Source: Hirudinaria manillensis
Taxonomy: Eukaryota > Annelida > Clitellata > Hirudinida > Hirudinidae
Assembly: GCA_034509925.1 (NCBI GenBank)
Contig: CM067533.1
Span: 5,470,035 to 5,534,034, forward strand
Direction of reading: 5' to 3'
DNA length: 64,000 nucleotides
The notes beneath the pieces are model-generated. The model had not been told where the DNA came from and made no database searches. It saw only the letters and a program-made list of their open reading frames with translations. Position numbers and translations under genes: made by a program. Of the stretch, positions 61,163-64,000 are shown in pieces. The first letter of the stretch is position 1. Every line of letters starts with the position of its first letter.

Positions 61163-62145
61163 ACTATATGATTTATTCATGAAAGGTGCAAAATAATTTC
61201 AGAATGAATAATTAAATTAAATTAGAGTTAAATTAGAATTCTGCTCAATTTGGTCTGCACCCACCACGACCAGCACTCAATGCTCCCTGTGGATGGCCCA
61301 GGGCGATTTATATACTTCCAGCAATAACATAGACATCGCTGTCGTCATCATCGTCGTCGTCGTCATCATCGCCATCGTCAGTATCATCAATAGAAGTGTA
61401 CATCACCATAAACTTTAATGTACGCATAGTAAAACGCATACAGGATGGAAGGAATGTACGACGAAGAAGATAAGCTTCTCATTTAAAATTCAGATTTTCT
61501 TCAGATTTTCTTGAGTATTATTTGAGGCAATGAGACGTTACTAATGGCCTGCCAAATAAGCGACCGCGCATGTCTTGAATAAATTATTCTAATGTAATAA
61601 GTGCATTCAAACGAACGACCATTCATGTCTTGAATAAATTATACTAATGTAATTATACATTCACTCACTCCTCCCCTCGGGCAGAGGAAATGGTTTGAAG
61701 GGAAAAGTGGGTTTTTTCCCCACAAAATTTATTAAATTAATCGAATAAAAAATCAAATTAATAATTTAAAAACATGAAATATATTATAAATTCAGTAAAT
61801 TATTATTAGTAAATTATAAATTAGTAAATTATTTAAAGCAATCGATTCACCTTAAATTTTAATACGACAGTAATAAAAAAAATATGCAAATAAATTGAAA
61901 GCTTTTAAAGTGAACGGAAAAATCACTTTTTCTCGGTATAGACGTCTTGAGGTATCGAAGGACTGAATGAGGGTGGTTGAATGACCGACGAACAAGGCGT
62001 AACAAGTGGCACCGGTCAGCATGCTGACCGTGGTCAACCAAACGTCCGTGGTGCTTTGAGGAGGATACCGACCGTAGCCTATGCAAAGCATGTGAGAGAG
62101 GGCTTTGAACAGAGCCCAGGTGTATTGTTCGGTCCAATGTGCACC
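59360..62145 (-). CDS. HCN: HCN pacemaker channel, C-terminal half (partial)
   Basis: Four exons join in phase, 61927-62145, 60913-61059, 60202-60445 and 59360-59835, giving 361 residues. The upstream part lies beyond the right edge. HCN channels pass Na+/K+ current on hyperpolarisation and are opened further by cAMP. The first exon holds the pore helix and selectivity filter ([20 protein letters not shown]) and S6 ([18 protein letters not shown]). Next is the C-linker ([34 protein letters not shown]). Then comes the cyclic-nucleotide-binding domain ([29 protein letters not shown], and RTASVRA with the phosphate-binding Arg). The tail ends in a basic segment before the stop. The CIGYGR filter and the linker/CNBD match distinguish it from CNG and EAG channels. 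The 5' exons (S1-S5) are not in the 1.85 kb visible beyond 62145. Confidence 0.96.
60594..60712. repeat. GTT-rich degenerate trinucleotide tract
   Basis: GTT/ATT/GTC triplets in an HCN intron, close to the C-linker and CNBD exons. Confidence 0.85.
61060..61926. other. HCN intron after the pore exon
   Basis: An 870-base intron with an ATT array near 61132-61160 and a GTC/ATC trinucleotide patch near 61337-61390. No exon is visible. Confidence 0.65.
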
Positions 62146-64000
62146 CTTGACAAATTAAAAAGTTAATTCATTTTACTTTCTATTAAAAAGTTAATTCTTG
62201 GTTTTAAATCAGTTCCGATGTGAGCAGTTATTTTGTTTTAAAGAATATTATGACTTTGAAACTTTTTTATTTTATGAATCTTGAAATATTACATTTGAAA
62301 ACCAGTGGCCGCACAGAATATTTATCTATATATATTTATTATAAATATATTTACTATAAATATTTATTCGAAAATAAATTCATTATTAATTGAACCTTTA
62401 AAAATGAATTCATAACATGGCGTGTGGTCATAAATTTTGGAGCAGAGAGCGTAATAACAGGCGAAAATATTGGAAATATCCTCACAAACGTTCGTATAAA
62501 GATGAGCAAATGATTGGCTACAAATGTAATTCATCCGAGAAGATTCAATAAATGTTTGTTTAAAATAATTTATTATGTTTAATAAATCTTAATTCTTGTG
62601 TTTTTAAATCATTTTTACAAAAAAAATTTACTATTACGTAATAAATAATATATTATAATACATATTAAATGTTCAAAATCATTCTACTACAAATTAATGA
62701 ATGATTTTAGCTGCCATTAAACTGTAATAAATTTATTTTAAATTGCAAACAATTCATTGCTAATTGTAGGATTAACGAAATCATGTGATCAGAATGTGAT
62801 GTTGACACGACAATTGTCTGAAGTGAATTGCTCAATAAGTTTAAAAATGTTAAATAAAATACAGTTTTTATTAATTCACCGAAATGTTGCAGAAGAAGTG
62901 CATGAAAAATGGCAACTAGTGAATTTCTAACTCAAATACTTTTGAAATATTTCGGTATTTTTTTTTATTAAATGTCATTTTTTTTTAAATGAACAATTAA
63001 TGAAGATGCAATGAAATGAAAGTGTTTGTCGGACGAAGACTCAGATGGATTTGAACCCACAAGGGTTGCACCTAACCATGTCTCTTCAATAGTTTTTTGC
63101 AGAATTTGTCCAACAAATGGACTCCTTTCTGTTTGCTGAATTCTAAATGGATACACATTTTAAGTGGCCGACCAGTTGCTCCGAGTGAGTGAGTGAGTGA
63201 GTGAGTGAGTGAGTGAGTGAGTGAGTGAGTGAGTGAGTGAGTGAGTGAGTGAGTGAGTGAGTGAGTGAGTGAGTGAGTGAGTGAGTGAGTGAGTGAGTGA
63301 GTGAGTGAGTGAGTGAGTGAGTGAGTGAGTGAGTGAGTGAGTGAGTGAGTGAGTGAGTGAGTGAGTGAGTGAGTGAGTGAGTGAGTGAGTGAGTGAGTGA
63401 GTGAGTGAGTGAGTGAGTGAGTGAGTGAGTGAGTGAGTGAGTGAGTGAGTGAGTGAGTGAGTGAGTGAGTGAGTGAGTGAGTGAGTGAGTGAGTGAGTGA
63501 GTGAGTGAGTGAGTGAGTGAGTGAGTGAGTGAGTGAGTGTGAGTGAGTGAGTGAGTGAGTGAGTGAGTGAGTGAGTGAGTGAGTGAGTGAGTGAGTGAGT
63601 GAGTGAGTGAGTGAGTGAGTGAGTGAGTGAGTGAGTGAGTGAGTGAGTGAGTGAGTGAGTGAGTGAGTGAGTGAGTGAGTGAGTTTGTGCGACCGACATA
63701 CTTCCCTCGAGGACCACCATCCATCTCAATGACTTGTGTCCGACGAGGAAATGGACGAGAATGATCAACTAAACAAATTATTCTCTATTCACAAGAGAAC
63801 CTTTAAACGAATAATAACTAAGTCACAATAAATAATATGTCATAATAAATTATATGTCATAATAAATAATATTTCATTTACGATGTTTTGTGTCTATAAA
63901 TTTAAAATATTAATAATATATATTGCCATCGTATTGAGAAATAATTTCCGATAAGTTATGTTAAGTATATGCTAAAATATGTTAAGTTATGTTAAAATAT
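62146..64000. other. HCN intron running off the right edge
   Basis: AT-rich intron dominated by the GAGT array. I found no exon encoding S5 or earlier segments. The MYPFRIQQTERS... frame at 62968-63156 does not match any HCN segment. Confidence 0.65.
63181..63684. repeat. (GAGT)n array, about 125 units
   Basis: About 500 bases of almost perfect GAGT with one visible interruption near 63538-63541 (GTGTGAGT), where the phase shifts. The two long Thr-His-Ser-Leu minus frames are repeat artefacts. Confidence 0.98.

Noticed and set aside
63030-63110. tRNA-like stretch with TGGATTTGAACCC
   Set aside because: The T-stem does not pair well and no acceptor stem or anticodon arm can be drawn.
63143-63768. 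Two long Thr-His-Ser-Leu open frames
   Set aside because: They are translations of the GAGT microsatellite in two phases.

Overview
The window is nuclear DNA from an invertebrate animal. It is AT-rich, rich in microsatellites, and carries about thirteen genes. Most are split by GT-AG introns, many only 50-300 bases long. The gene set (HCN pacemaker channel, BET bromodomain protein, SAND-domain regulator, NAA60, RNF185/RNF5, CAP/CRISP protein) is metazoan, the standard genetic code fits throughout, and degenerate TTAGGG repeats occur. I cannot place the animal in a phylum from this sequence. No rRNA, clear tRNA, CRISPR array or prokaryotic feature is present.

Left part (1-16 kb): a small type I membrane protein (minus, 896-2392), an unrecognised Pro/Arg/Tyr-rich protein (minus, 4085-4694), NAA60 (plus, 5608-6603), a degraded coding relic (about 6.8-7.2 kb), RNF185/RNF5 ubiquitin ligase (minus, 7767-9233), a PHD-finger gene (minus, about 9553-10847) and a membrane-anchored CAP/CRISP protein (minus, 12257-15803).

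Middle part (18.8-37.5 kb), the most remarkable: four minus-strand genes of the RNA polymerase II machinery in tandem. They are a complete 12-exon BET protein, an intronless TFIIF-beta (GTF2F2), an intronless full-length RPB1 with intact core but a very short and degenerate CTD plus an unusual residue beside the trigger-loop histidine, and a truncated BET copy that has lost bromodomain 1 and most of bromodomain 2 but keeps the ET domain and all splice phases. The intronless pair looks like retrocopies with intact reading frames. Together they could form an alternative, perhaps tissue- or germline-restricted, Pol II apparatus; this is inference.

Right part (38-64 kb): a type I membrane protein with a PAN-like ectodomain (plus, 37988-39491), a SAND-domain/AT-hook nuclear protein with a 9.5 kb first coding intron (plus, 45258-58138), and the 3' half of an HCN channel gene (minus, 59360-62145, continuing beyond the window). 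Between them lie many simple repeats, a roughly 500-base GAGT array, a telomere-like tract, short hairpins and a SINE-like fragment.
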